DNA of 64,000 bases from Sinotaia quadrata (taxonomy: Eukaryota; Mollusca; Gastropoda; Architaenioglossa; Viviparidae), in assembly GCA_028829895.1 (NCBI GenBank), contig CM054180.1, positions 92,877,135 through 92,941,134 of the forward strand, written 5' to 3'. Below are positions 1-11,450 of the stretch, piece after piece. Below the pieces are notes generated by a model. It worked only from the letters and a program-made list of their open reading frames with translations. It ran no database searches and had not been told where the DNA came from. Each line of letters opens with the position of its first letter. Positions within the stretch are counted from its first letter, which is position 1. The position numbers and the translations under genes are program-made.

Positions 1-223
1 TGGTCACAGATATAATGGATTTCTTTATACAAATCCCAATGTACTTTTACTATTTTATTGCAGGTTCTATACTAAAACACATAAACACTGAAACACTTTA
101 TGAGTGATGTCTATTTTATCATAACAATCCGGATGTTGCCTTAAACTGTTTTGAAAATGGGAAAGAGAAAACGAATTCTTGAGTGAAAACAGGTATGACG
201 TAGCACAGTGTGGATTAAGTCAT

Positions 224-415
224 TGTTAGATTGTGATGTCACCGCAATCGATAATGTGGGGTCTTGTGAGGTCACTGTCATTAATAATGTAGGGTCTTGT
301 GAGGTTACTGCCATTGATAATGTGGGGTCAAGTGATGTCACATCAATTGATAATGTGGGGTCTTGTGAAGTCACTGCCATTAATAATGTGGGGCCTGTAG
401 GGTCATTGTCATTAA
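224..415. repeat. 33-bp minisatellite, about 5 copies
   Basis: Five imperfect copies of a 33-bp unit containing GATAATGTGGGGTCTTGTGA. The unit length is a multiple of three, so both strands stay open without being coding; there are no splice signals or domain features. Confidence 0.85.
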
Positions 416-689
416 TAGCATAACACAGTGGCTTGTGTTCGTACAAGCTTGGTGCTATTCTCTAATGGCTGGTGTTTTCATGTATGCAGACACCGAAGAA
501 AGACTACTGAGGTCAATATATGGACAGCAAAGAAAGATTGATGGGTTTCAGACATGGAAGAAAGACTGCTGACGATAAATCGTAAGTGACGTTCGAAGTA
601 TTAAATAACTGAACAAATGTGATGTCATCGCGCAGTGTTAGTGTGGGCAGACGCTTAGTCATCGGCGTGGGTTATAGTTATGGTTGTTT

Positions 690-1290
690 AACCTAATGCT
701 GTCAATTGGTAACGGTTTTAGGTTTTATTGGCTATTTCAGTCTTTAGGTAATGGTTTTAGGTTTTATTGGCTATTGCAGTCTTTAGGTAGTTTTAGATTT
801 TAGTGGTTAATTGCAGACTTGGGTACTGGTTTAATTTTTAATGGGCATTACATTATTTTGATAGCGACTTAGGTTTCAATGGGTATACAATCTTTTGGTA
901 GTGGTTATAGGTTTTAAAGGATATTCCAGTCTTTTGGTAATGGTTTCAGATTGTTTATAGTAGTGTTTTGATAGTTGTTTTAGTTCTTAATAGGTATTGG
1001 CTTTAGGTTTTAATGGGTATTGCAGTCTTTAGGTAGTGGTTGTAGATTTTAATAAGTATTACAGTCTTTTTGACAAAGTTGGTTTTAGATATTTTTTAAT
1101 GATATTTAAATACAATGTTTAAATAGTGCAATCTTTCGGTAGTGGATTTAGGTTATTTATGTGTATTGCAGTCTTTGGGTAGTGGTTTTAGATTGTTTTT
1201 GTGTATTGCAGTCTTTGGGTAGTGGTTTTAGATTGTTTTTGTGTATTGCAGTCTTTGGGTAGTGGTTTTAGATTGTTTATTTGTACTGGT
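690..1290. repeat. degenerate minisatellite, 40-bp core
   Basis: The sequence is built from diverged repeats around TATTGCAGTCTTTGGGTAGT. Three nearly perfect 40-bp copies lie at about 1160-1278, with more decayed copies on both sides. The array is T/G-rich on the plus strand and I see no coding signal. Confidence 0.75.
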
Positions 1291-1489
1291 GGTCGTTTGA
1301 TAGTAGATGTAGTTTTTAATGCGTATTGCAATGTTTTTGCAATGATTTCATGTTGCATTCGTACTAATGTCTTTTAATAGGGGCTATAGGTTCGTGTGCG
1401 TACTGCGGTCTTTTGTTTCTTGCTTTTTAAGATTATCTAAGATTTGACTATTTTCATTCTGTCACGAAGATCAAGAAGTATTAATAAAT

Positions 1490-3650
1490 TTTTTTTTCTC
1501 TCCCTCTAAATATTTTCTAACTCTAAACTATGTACGAAACAGCTAAGTTAATTAAAAGAGGGACAGGGTGAAAATGACCATTTTTCAACAATGGGGAAAA
1601 CTAAGTGTCGGGAACACTAGCTTAAGTTCGTGCGGAGAATAGGAAAACGATAATTAACTTGCTGGCTGACCAGGAACCCACGCCCATAAATCTGTGTCAG
1701 AGTAGAAGTACACAGGCAGGCCAGTGTACCAAGTTCGTGAGAAGATGCTAGGACGCCAATTATGTCCATGACCGGAGGCAGACTGAGTTTTTGGAAATGT
1801 AAACATCATTGTAAGAATCACCACTATAAATGTTTGGTAGTTTAAGTTGATATTGCTATTGTGTAATTACTATTGTTTTGTGAAAGTACTTAGTGAAATA
1901 GAAGTTGAGTTATTGGAAAGTTAATATTTGTAGTACTAAGTTAAAAAGGTTGGTCTGTGTGTGTACTGCTTGCCAGGTGGCCATGAGCTGCCAGTAACTA
2001 TAGTTTTTAAAATAAAATAGGAGTAGGACAGCTTGCTCTGAGATTTTAGTGTGTGCTCTGAGAGTTAGCGAAAGGTTAAATGGATACGTAAATCACAGTG
2101 TCAACTGGGAACTTGATACTTTGGCACTGATAGAACTGGACGCCAGAGGTAGCCAGGATGGGCAGAGAATATTCCTAAGCACGTACAGTGCTGGTTGTAA
2201 ATGGGCAGTGTTGGATGGGGGATAGTGTCTGTGCTGGAAGGAGGGGTGTGTTCGAGTCATCTCATAGAAAGTGACGTACAAGAGTTTGTGTATAAAAGAG
2301 GAGACAGAGCCAGGGGCGGATGAGAAACGTGGAAGAGAAACGTGGAAAATGTAGCGTGTTGTAGGAGAGCGGAACATGCTCTCTGTTTCTCCCTGCTTTG
2401 TTGGTACCAAGAAAACTCTTCGAAGTTGGGAGGCAAGCAACTAGAGGGTTCTTGGACCCTGTAACAGTGTGACACATGTCTACCTGGGCTGCGTAAGAGC
2501 GCGTCGTAATGACCGCTGCAGTTTTTAGATGGGCCGAATCAAATCAGATAGCCATCTCAGGTTTTCAAAGACTCTGTCAAAGACCGCGGGTGATCGATTA
2601 TTTTCCAGGCAGAAGGCAAATTCCTGGTGGAAGTTTAATGTCACGGCGCTGGGAGATGTTACAGAACGAGATGTTACATAGTGGTAGTAACTATCGTTGG
2701 AAGCAGTAGCGGTCATGCATGAGGCATACCGCCGAGAACGGCAAAGGTTGGCCGTTGTGAAGAAGAGAAGAGATGAGAAACGAAGTTGAGAGAAGAGAAG
2801 ATGAGAAACGAAGTTATGATGAAGAGAAGAGATGAGAAACGAAGTTAAGAGATGAGATGAGAAACGAAGTTAAGAGAAGAGAAGAAGGGAGACGAGAGAA
2901 CGCTGCGAGTTGAGAAATTAGGCCTAACGAGAGAAGCGCACGGGAGCGTGAAGTGTAGCAGCCGTCGTAACAGTGAAGGCGGCCAGGTCGAGACGTCGAC
3001 GATGTTTTGTTGTATCATCAGAACCACCACCCCCAGCACAAGAAGAAAGTGTGAGCCCAGCACCAGAAGTGTAACGATGTGAGCCCAGCACAAGAGAAAG
3101 TAACGAACCATACGAGCAGAGAACAAGAGAGAGTAACGAATTATATGAGCAGAGAACAAGGAGAACGTGACAATACCTATGTGAGTAAAAGTAAATTCTA
3201 ATTAGGGAAATCACAGAGCACATAAACATAAGTATAAACTAGAACCTAAAACTAAAACTAGAATCTTAATTAAGCATTAAACTAAAATTAGAAGTAAACC
3301 TTGAAGTAAAATGATATTGATGGAACCATTGAAAAGACTTGCAAGTTAAATGACATTTGTTTTGAACTTTGTGTATTATTATTGAACATTGATGTGTGGC
3401 GCCAGAACTCTGAAATAATGACTGTTCTATTATGTTGTAAAATGCCTAAGCAATGTTAGAAGTAGTACTGCATGAAGAAATTGAGTTTTGTATTTCTTTG
3501 ATTTTAATTCATCATTTATCATTTTTCTTTCTTCTTTCTTCCCCCTTTCCCATGGGTGTGAGTGTGGATGGCTGACTGACTAACCAACGTGTGAGAGGAA
3601 ACCTATAGACCAATAAATTTGAACTTGTACTCCGATATTGGGCCTTTCTT
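1490..3650. other. GC-richer unassigned segment, possible retroelement remnant
   Basis: This stretch is visibly less AT-rich than its surroundings. It contains a purine-rich repeat (2755-2885), a TGGCGCCAGAACTC string near 3397 that resembles the start of a retroviral-type primer binding site, and AATAAA near 3612. Only short open frames are present on either strand and none shows a recognisable domain. It could be a decayed LTR element, an untranslated exon or unique intergenic DNA; I cannot decide. Confidence 0.25.
2755..2885. repeat. purine-rich tandem repeat
   Basis: About four imperfect copies built on GAGAAGAGATGAGAAACGAA. One strand is almost pure purine over about 130 bases. Confidence 0.7.
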
Positions 3651-4031
3651 CTGTCTATGGTTTCAAAAGAGTGGTTGCTGTCGTTGTTATACGTTGTGTC
3701 GTCTGTGCCGTCTACACTTCACCCCTACCCGTATGCAAGCACACATGCAACCATGTCGGCAATACGTAACCTACACGCAGAATTAAATTCGAGCCAAACA
3801 AACATCTTGGTATTCTGTGTGTGGATTTGTCATTCTCTTTATGCAAGTCCTACGTGGAGCCGGCAAGCCACCATCCCTCTCCCCTCCTGTCGGAGAAGGG
3901 AGGGTGGACGGCGACACATTCTTTAGGCTTTTATTCTTGCTGCAGACACGGTTTTGTTTTGTTTTGTTTTGTTTTATTTTTAGATTATCTAAGATTTTAC
4001 TTTTTTCACTGCAGCACACTTACTTTTCGTA

Positions 4032-4163
4032 AGTTTAAGATTTTCTCTTTCAACCCTGTGTCATAGCCAGTTTTGTGTTTAAGATTTTCTCTTTCAACCC
4101 TGTGTCATAGCCAGTTTTGTGTTTAAGATTTTCTCTTTCAACCCTGTGTCATAGCCAGTTTTG
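4032..4163. repeat. 44-bp tandem repeat, 3 copies
   Basis: Three almost identical 44-bp copies containing TTTCAACCCTGTGTCATAGC. The first half of the unit begins with GTTTAAGATTTTCTC. Confidence 0.9.
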
Positions 4164-4375
4164 TGTTTGTGATTGTGTTGGCGATTTGTCAGTGATGATA
4201 TACTGAATGCGTAATAAAACTGCAGCAAGCTGAGTGTCGCAATATTCGCTTGTCAATAAAGTAAACTTTATTTTTTCAAAAGATGTCAACATTTTCTGCT
4301 TGTTTATTCTACAGTACCATGTAACATTTTCTTAAATTTAGTGATGTTTACTTTAATGTCTACGATTATCGCGAG

Positions 4376-4496
4376 CTACTAACCTTATAATAATGTATTT
4401 GTTTACTGGTTACGTGTATACTACATCTATAAAATGACTTATAATAGTGTGTTATTTTACTGGTTACGTGTATAATATATCTATAAAATGACTGTG
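4376..4496. repeat. about 62-bp repeat, 2 copies
   Basis: Two adjacent copies share TTTACTGGTTACGTGTATA followed by ATCTATAAAATGACT. The rest of 4200-4960 is AT-rich with no gene that I can support. Confidence 0.6.
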
Positions 4497-4963
4497 CAAC
4501 ATCTGGACTACTGGTTATATAGATGTGAGGCCAAGGGTCAGTAGACTCAGAAAATAAGTGTATAATATATAGAAAAATAAATGTAGTCAAATATAGAACA
4601 AGACGATGTAATTACAAATTATAATAAATTATTATAAATAGCAATGCAGTTCACGCCAAACAAACAGAAGTCAGACTTCATTAATAGATATGTGAGAGGA
4701 ACTGTTGACAACGATTCAATAAAAAGAAATGTGTTCGCAATATTTTAACTAAAATGATTTCTTAATACATTTTTCCCACTGTCTTTGAACTTAACTGAGA
4801 ATAACCTTTGGTGACATCATAGTAAGCACGGCACATACTATCAACGTTGTGCCATATTGAAACACATTCATAACTTCAGCAACCAAACACAGAAAACACA
4901 GATAAATAAAACCCTGAAACGTAATTAATTATTTAAGTCTGAATCTCTGCAAACCAATAGTTT

Positions 4964-4981
4964 TCTCTCTCTCTCTTTCTT

Positions 4982-5024
<43 letters not shown>

Positions 5025-5056
5025 GTCTGTCTGTCTGTTTATCTATCTATCTATTG
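4964..5056. repeat. compound CT / TATC / TGTC microsatellite
   Basis: Simple CT, TATC and TGTC runs follow one another. The array abuts the 3' end of the minus-strand retrotransposon fragment, so read on the minus strand it is a TAGA-type tail of that element. Confidence 0.9.
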
Positions 5057-5778
5057 CTTCGTCCTGTCGACCGCCGTTGGGGCACTAATGATGACCTGAC
5101 AACCAGTTTCCTCCCTTCCATTCTGTTCTCAGCTAAACTTACAGTATTTCTCAGTTTCAGTCCTGTCCACTCTGAGATGTTATCCTCCCATCTTTTCCTC
5201 TGTCTTCCTCTCCTTCGCCCTCCTTGCACAATACCTTGCATGATTGTCTTGGCAAGCCCTGCAGATTTTGTGACATACCCATACCATTTCATTTTGTGTT
5301 TTTTCACAATGGTCAATAGCTCTTCATAGGGCCTAATGGCTTATCTAATTCTGTTTCTCATTTTCATGATCTCTATACGAAATGCCAAGCAACCTTTGAA
5401 AGCATCTCATTTCAGTAGCTTGTATCCTACTTTCGAGATCCGCTGTATCATGACACAGATATATAAAAGCACAGATACAACCAAGGAGCGCATCAGTCTT
5501 ATCTTTGAGCTGACTGAGATATTTCTGTCTTTCCAAACTGTCTTTGACCTTGCCATTGCTGTTATTATCACCCTCGTCTGTCACGATGACTCCTACATAT
5601 TTGCATTTATTAACTATTTCCAATTTCTGATCACCAATCATGATGTCATTACCAAAGCCACTGTTGTTGTTGGTCATCAATTTGGTCTTCTCTGCACTTA
5701 TTTCCATACCAAAAGCAGTAGCTGTCCAGTCCAGTTTTTCCACCAACTGAGCTAGCTCCTCCTCATTTCCTGCAAGGC
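5057..5778 (-). pseudogene. non-LTR retrotransposon reverse transcriptase, 3' part, broken
   Basis: On the minus strand this encodes the C-terminal half of a LINE reverse transcriptase. One frame (5746-5345) contains the conserved stretch MEISAEKTKLMTNN and the block YVGVIVTDEG, and ends near ATEMRCFQRLLGISYRDH. A second frame (5316-5047) carries the basic tail MQGIVQGGRRRGRQRKRW followed by EDNISEWTGL. The two halves are in different frames, and parts seen in the paralogous copy at 10.5-11.45 kb are missing, so the copy is dead. The 3' end runs straight into a TAGA microsatellite, as in elements with short-repeat tails (RTE-like). The clade assignment is uncertain. Confidence 0.85.
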
Positions 5779-5779
5779 C

Positions 5780-5935
5780 ATCGATTGATTATATCATGGT
5801 GAAGAGGCGTTTCCATACCAGTGTAAACATTGCCAAGACAAGACGCTTCCCAGGAGCAGACATTGGAAGTGACCATGGCTTAGTTATGGTGACCCCCCCC
5901 CCCGACTACGTCTAAAGAAAGTCAACTAAGGTTTG
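5780..5935 (+). pseudogene. inverted 5' piece of the same LINE: end of APE endonuclease domain
   Basis: The plus strand reads IDYIMVKRRFHTSV and then ADIGSDHGLVMV, the C-terminal end of an APE-type LINE endonuclease with the catalytic SDH motif. A run of ten C residues at about 5886 breaks the frame; RLRLKKVN, typical of the following linker, continues after it. It lies head-to-head with the minus-strand reverse transcriptase fragment, joined within a few bases of 5779. Confidence 0.8.
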
Positions 5936-6318
5936 GTAAAATATTTCGTAAAAGACAAAGATTTAGTAGAAGGGTTCATAAAAAATTAAGATTAGAAGAA
6001 AAACAAAGATTTCTAGAAGAGATCGTACAGTTAGTAAAATGGTTCGTGGAAAACAAAGGTTAGTAGAAGATTTCGTAAAAAATGAGATTAATAGATGTGT
6101 GCACTGAAAACATGTTTAGTAAAAATGTTCATGAATAACAAAGGTTAGTAAAAGAGTTCATGAAAAACAATGGTTAATAGAAGAGTTCATGAAAAACAAT
6201 AATTAGTAAAAGAGTTCATGAAAAACAATGGTTAGTAAAAGAGTTCATGAAAAAACAATGGTTAGTAAAAGAGTTCATGAAAAACAATGGTTAGTAAAAG
6301 AGTTCATGAAAAACAATG
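5936..6318. repeat. about 28-bp minisatellite (array 1)
   Basis: Repeats of AACAATGGTTAGTAAAAGAG with TTCATGAAA. The left half is degenerate and the right half (6100-6318) nearly perfect. The same unit forms a second array at 7566-7825. Confidence 0.85.
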
Positions 6319-7520
6319 GCGTGGCAGAATACATTTGCCTATTTTGCTTATTTTTAAATTTAATTGTTATATAAATTGTTAAATTATCAGAGTAACCCGA
6401 CCTTGGGCACTCCTTATGATGGTATTTTTGAAAACCTCTGAGTTGAAGTTTATGATCGAGGCGAGAATAAAGTATAAACTGCTGATGTCGCGCAAACCAG
6501 AGGGTTTTATCCAATCGTTATGATTTACGAGAATGAGACCAGCCAATTGGCTGAGATTAAAAATTTACTGCTTTAGAAAATTCTATTCTCTGACTACTTT
6601 GAACTTGGAGAGGCAAGAGTCCGGTCTTTAAAGGTTATTGTGAGTTTACTGACTGGTTGAGAGAGAATTGACTTTGAAATATTTCTTGCATTTTTGTTAT
6701 TGATATGTTATTCTCATGTTTTATGTAGAGATGTATTATGTGAGTAGACTACTATATTTACAAATGTTTGAACTATACTGCTTGTATTTAGTGTGCTAAC
6801 ACTTGGCTTATGCTGTATTTATTATGTTGTACGCTTATATCGGGCTAAAAATACTGTTGCGGGAAATTGTAAGTTGAGAGTTGAATGTAAGAAAGATTGG
6901 AGTCCTAAAGCTGGAAAATTTAGCGTTTGTCCACTGATAATGTTTTTCAGAGACAAAGCGTGCTTTTCACGTGTTATTTGAATCTGCTGGTTCACTGATT
7001 AACCGCTATGCCCGGGAAGTCGCGGGAATCATCTGCCGCAATGTGTGTAGTGTAAGAAGAGGATACACTAAACTCCATTTGATATATGGCGGCAAGATAT
7101 GCTGACTACATGGGCAATTTCTGTAGAAAGAAGTACTAGAGTTGTAATTGCTATTCTGCTTGTAGAAACTAACAGAGCAAAGGAGGGCACTCAAGTTGAC
7201 TTCGATAGAATAACAGAACTTTGGTGAGTTTTTTCAATGTGTATAAGAGAAACATGTAGAAATTGAATTGGACAATGAACTTGTGACTTTGAAATGAAAA
7301 CGTTTGTGAAAAGGACAGTTACAGCTTCTTTATATAAAAAAACTATTATCGTTTATCTCTAATAACACCATTTCTGTTCTCTGATAAGAATTCTCCAGTG
7401 ATATGTATTGATTTGTTGAATTGAAATTTTTCTGCATAAATTAAGGAAATTTTATGAACGTGGTTTCATGGAAATATCAATGTCAAGTAATCTATTTCAT
7501 TGCATTCATCACATGTCAAT
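6319..7520 (+). mobile_element. dispersed repeat family X, copy A (5' part)
   Basis: This begins GTGGCAGAATACATTTGCC and shares long collinear blocks with 48668-50152 (plus) and 13290-11480 (minus). One block is CTTGGGCACTCCTTATGATG; another is the segment around ACGAGAATGAGACCAGCCAA. There is no long open frame. Three copies begin at the same place, which argues for a discrete transposed element. The 3' third found in the other copies is missing here and a minisatellite follows. The element class is unknown. Confidence 0.65.
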
Positions 7521-7568
7521 TAATCTATTTCATTGCATTCATCACATGTCAATTAATCTATTTCATTG
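7480..7568. repeat. 33-bp repeat inside family X copy A
   Basis: Nearly three copies of a unit containing TCTATTTCATTGCATTCATC followed by ACATGTCAATTAA. Confidence 0.8.
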
Positions 7569-7825
7569 ATAGTGTTCTTGAAACAATGGTTAGTAGAAGT
7601 GTTCTTGAAACAATGGTTAGTAGAAGAGTTCATGAAAAACAATGGTTAGTACAAGAGTTCGTGAAAAACAATGGCTAGTAGAAGAGTTCATGAAAAACAA
7701 TGGCTAGTAGAAGAGTTCATGAAAAACAATGGCTAGTAGAAGAGTTCATGAAAAACAATGGTTAGTAGAAGAGTTCAAGAAAAACAATGGTTAGTAGAAG
7801 AGTTCAAGAAAAACAATGGTTAATA
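7566..7825. repeat. about 28-bp minisatellite (array 2)
   Basis: Nine or so copies of the unit seen at 5936-6318 (AGTAGAAGAGTTCATGAAAA and ACAATGG). The two arrays flank family X copy A. Confidence 0.9.
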
Positions 7826-7829
7826 TAAA

Positions 7830-8570
7830 AGTACATGCACAACTGTAATCGCTCGCTCATATGAAATGTACCGAAAATGTAAATATTGTTTTGATCAAGA
7901 AATAATATTTGATTATGTATATATTACTTGTTTTAAGATGCATTATTTAAAATAATTCTTGGTATTTCACATTCAAAATGGAGATACCTTAACTGTACGA
8001 AATTAACTTAATTCACATCTTTCTGGGCATTAGTTCTATTGTAAATTATATATAAACCTTCAGGTAAATATATTTCTGACTGTATTAGGGCGATTAACTA
8101 TTGTAAATATATGCTGTTTGTTTTAACTTCATATCAGGAAATGTGATGCTTTTTAATGTAGCAAAACTAAATCGTAAAATTAATACAAATGTCTAAATTA
8201 ATTTCTTTTTAGTTTAATTTCATATTATTTTGAAATTACTTTAAGTTCATAAAAATAATGTACAAGAGTATATTGTTTCTACATCCTTGTGATATATATT
8301 CATGGCATATCAATCAACTCTGTATGTGTGTGTGTGTCTCACTCTCTCTTCAATGTTTTACTCTGTATTGCACACAACTATTTTTTTCCTTTCCTTCATC
8401 TTTATACCATTTTGTTTGTGCGTGTTTGTTTGTAGTGAGTGTGAGTGGGCACATGGAAGCATACATATTATACATATGCCTCTGTGCCTGCCTCAACCTC
8501 TGTCGGTTTTGTAATTTATCTGTAGTAAATGTTTGTGCAAATTTAAGGGTATGTTTATCGTTCGCAGGTA
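7830..8570. other. AT-rich non-coding stretch
   Basis: AT-rich sequence with a short TG-rich patch near 8325. Small open frames on the plus strand (8258-8605) have no recognisable domain, and I see no exon that I can support. Confidence 0.5.
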
Positions 8571-8574
8571 AAAT

Positions 8575-8850
8575 GTCATTGTTGAGTATATTATTAATTA
8601 GATGAATGACCTAACTGGTAGAATGGAATGTCATTGTTGAATATATTATTAATTAGATGAATGACCTAACTGGTAGAATGGAATGTCATTGTTGGATATA
8701 TTATTAATTAGTTGAATGACCTAACTGGTAGAATGGAATGTCATTGTTGAATATATTATTAATTAGTTGAATGACCTAACTGGTAGAATGGTATGTCATT
8801 GTCGGATATATTATTTATTAGTTGAATGACATAACTGGTATAATGGAATA
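8575..8850. repeat. 55-bp minisatellite, 5 copies
   Basis: Five copies of a 55-bp unit containing GAATGACCTAACTGGTAGAA and TATTATTAATTAG, with few substitutions. Confidence 0.9.
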
Positions 8851-9288
8851 GGATGTAATAAATAAAATTCTGAATTCAATGTTAGATTTTATTTTAGTAT
8901 CCGAAACATTATCTTGCTCACATTATGGACAACACCAAAAAAATCACAAAATATTTATTATAATCTGTTTCAACTATAAATGAAATCGAACACCCAATAA
9001 ACTATCAAAATGGTTTCTATCGTAAACAGTAAAAATTTATCCGCCTGTTTGCTTTTCTTCAAATAAAGTAGATGAATTAACAAACTTTAATAAGGAAATA
9101 AACTGTTTATTTAATGAAATCTCGTGAATTTCTTTTAAAAAGAAGCAATAAAATCACAAAATCACAAAATCACTTCTTTCTCTGTACGTTAGGTGTATTA
9201 TAAATGTTTTATTCACAGTTTCCTACATTTGCAGATGTCGGAACATTTAAGGTTTCGTATTTTTCTTGTTGGCAATGTTAATGAAACG

Positions 9289-9294
9289 TTTATT
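9289..9294 (-). promoter_or_regulatory. candidate polyadenylation signal AATAAA
   Basis: AATAAA on the minus strand about 115 nt past the stop codon of the three-finger terminal exon at 9408-9585. Such hexamers are common in AT-rich DNA, so this is weak. Confidence 0.3.
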
Positions 9295-9407
9295 TAATGA
9301 TTACTGATCTACATCATTGTTAAGACGGTTATAATACTTATATATCACTCTCCATTATGTTACACAGAAAGACTAAGGCATGTCCGAGTATCGTCTGTGA
9401 CGTAATA

Positions 9408-9585
9408 TTAACGGTGACCGTTGTAAAGCGTGTTTTCGGCAGGAAGTATACTTATGTTACAGCCGTCTTCAACGCAGCAAAAGTGACAGGAGACATCCGG
9501 TGTCGACTCGTCAAAATTTTGGCAGTCGTTCTGGTCCGAGGATTCCAGGTACCAAAGAGTGTGACACGTGTCCCGGTTGACACAC
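9408..9585 (-). CDS. three-finger (Ly6-like) domain, type-2 terminal exon, second copy
   Basis: On the minus strand, after a CACCAG acceptor, the exon completes a codon (incoming phase 2) and encodes 58 residues before TAA. It begins CVNRDTCHTLWYLESSDQN and carries SCHFCCVEDGCN, the CC-x(3)-CN ending typical of Ly6/three-finger folds; seven cysteines in all. It has exactly the same length (178 nt) and phase as the exon at 19926-20103 and ends at the homologous stop (NGHR versus NGHL). It could be an alternative last exon for the 24.2 kb exon, or the end of a neighbouring duplicated gene. I found no first half of a type-2 domain between 9.6 and 18 kb. A weak in-phase donor (GTCACC) exists just before the stop, so further splicing cannot be excluded. 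Confidence 0.75.
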
Positions 9586-9954
9586 CTGGTGGATAGACAG
9601 ACAGATCAATGACTGTTTTATATTTAATTGTTTATACATTTATGTATTTATTCGTGTAACAAAATAAACCAGAAAAGAAAGCAGTCAAGTGATATTATAT
9701 TTATCAGTGCTTAAAATGTTATGTTTGACAGTGAAACATTTCACAATTTATACATTTAAGTATGAGATGTGTTCACAACTTCTTTCTTATTTTTACAGAA
9801 ATAAAATCTTTTTCGAGATTTCAACAGATGCGTCTCATATAGCGGTGATAAAATCTAAGTATTGTCACGTGATTGCAAGTTATATCTTACCAAAACTTCC
9901 AGCTATCTATTGTTATGTGACATCGACCGGCAAGGCCCGAATGATAAAATGTAA

Positions 9955-10110
9955 CAATATGTCACTTTTGCAGACATCTATAACAACATAAGCTACCATT
10001 ATTTTGTAAAACGTCTATAACAGTATAAATCACTTTTGCAGACATCTATAACAACATAAGCTACCATTATTTTGTAAAACGTCTATAACAGTATAAATCA
10101 CTTTAGCAGA
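9955..10110. repeat. 68-bp repeat, 2 copies plus partials
   Basis: A unit containing GCAGACATCTATAACAACAT and ACCATTATTTTGTAAAACG is repeated, with decayed partial copies to 10190. Confidence 0.8.
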
Positions 10111-10522
10111 CATATACCATTATAAACAATTTTTGCTGAAGTCTATAATAACATCAACCACTTCTGCAGAAACCTACAACAAAATTAAACTTAACAATTG
10201 TACATCATTTCACTGTGGCAAGACTCCATCTTAGCTTGACTGCATTTCTTTGGCATTGACCGAATTGTCAGACTGAAAATGTATGACGTGGTATAACGGC
10301 ATAAGCAAAGCTCGTCCATCAGAGATCAAAATACAACTGAAAGTGGTAGCCATCTGGTGTAACCGAATGAAAGATGATTTTGATGCTACCAGAGAGAATT
10401 GTTCCTGCACTATACAATGGAAATGAGATCACTTGCTTTGATAGTCGTTGTGTACCATATGTATATTTATGGCAAGACTATAATATTTATGACTTCAAGC
10501 TACGAATATCTGTCTATCCCTT

Positions 10523-11450
10523 AGTCATGCCGACCGTTGGAGCACTACTGACGACAACACGTTTCCTCCATTCTATTCTGTTCTCTGCTAATCTTACCGT
10601 ATTGCTCAGTTTCAGTCCTGTCCACTCTGAGATGTTATCCTTCCATCTTTTCCTCTGTCTTCCTCTCCTTCACCCTCTTTGCACAGTACCTTGCATGATT
10701 GTCTTGGCAAGCTCTGTTGAATGTGTGACATGCCCATGCCATTTTACTTTGCGTTTTTTCACAATGGCCAATAGCTCTTCATAGGATCCAATGGCTTGCC
10801 TAATTCTTTTTCCCATTTCCTCATTCGTGACATGATCTCTATACGAAATGCCAAGCAACCTTCGAAAGCATCTCATTTCAGTAGCTTGTATCTTCATTTC
10901 GAGATCCATTGTGGAGGTCCTTGACTCACAGGCATATAAGAACACAGACACAACCAAGGAGCGCATCAATCTGATCTTTGAGCTGACTGATGTGTTTCTG
11001 TCTTTCCAAACAGTCATCAGCCTTGTCATTACTGTTATTGTCAGTGCAATCCTGGACAGTATTTCTGGTTTTGATCCCTCGTCTGTCACGATGGCTCCTA
11101 AGTACTTCAATGTATTTACTGTTTCCGGTTTCTGATCACCAATCATGATGTCATTGCCGATGCCACTGGTGTTGTTAGTCATCCATTTGGTATTTTCTGC
11201 ACTGATTTCTATACCAAAAGCAGATACTGTCCTGTCCATTTTTCCTACCAAATGAGCTAGCTCCTCCTCATTTCCTGCAAGGTCATCGATGTCATCAGCA
11301 AAGCGTAAATTCTTTATTGTTCTGCCTCCAATACTGACAGTTCCTTCATGGTCTTCCAGAGCATCTGTCATGATTCTTTCAAGGAAGATGTTGAAGAGAG
11401 TAAGCAACCTTGTCTGACTCCCACTGATGTCCTGAACCAATCTCCTATTT
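10523..11450 (-). pseudogene. non-LTR retrotransposon reverse transcriptase fragment
   Basis: An open frame of 256 codons (11440-10670, minus) covers the palm and thumb of a LINE reverse transcriptase. It shows TLFNIFLERIMTDAL, the catalytic FADD in LRFADDIDDL, the GIEISAENTKW block, YLGAIVTDEG, and the C-terminal LLGISYRDHVTNEEMGKRI. The frame stops at VQRG, where CGA of the related copy has become TGA, and the same frame then continues through RGRQRKRWKDNISEWTG to about 10530. It is 5'-truncated near 11450. The endonuclease half is absent, so it cannot be autonomous. It belongs to the same family as 5057-5778. Confidence 0.9.

Noticed and set aside
3865..3910. Imperfect hairpin (CCATCCCTCTCC pairing with GGAGAAGGGAGGGTGG)
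   Set aside because: Mismatched stem in DNA with no transcript or element context; not enough to call a functional RNA.
9357..9596. Plus-strand open frame over the terminal three-finger exon
   Set aside because: The minus strand carries the cysteine pattern and splice acceptor shared with 19926-20103; the plus frame is its shadow.
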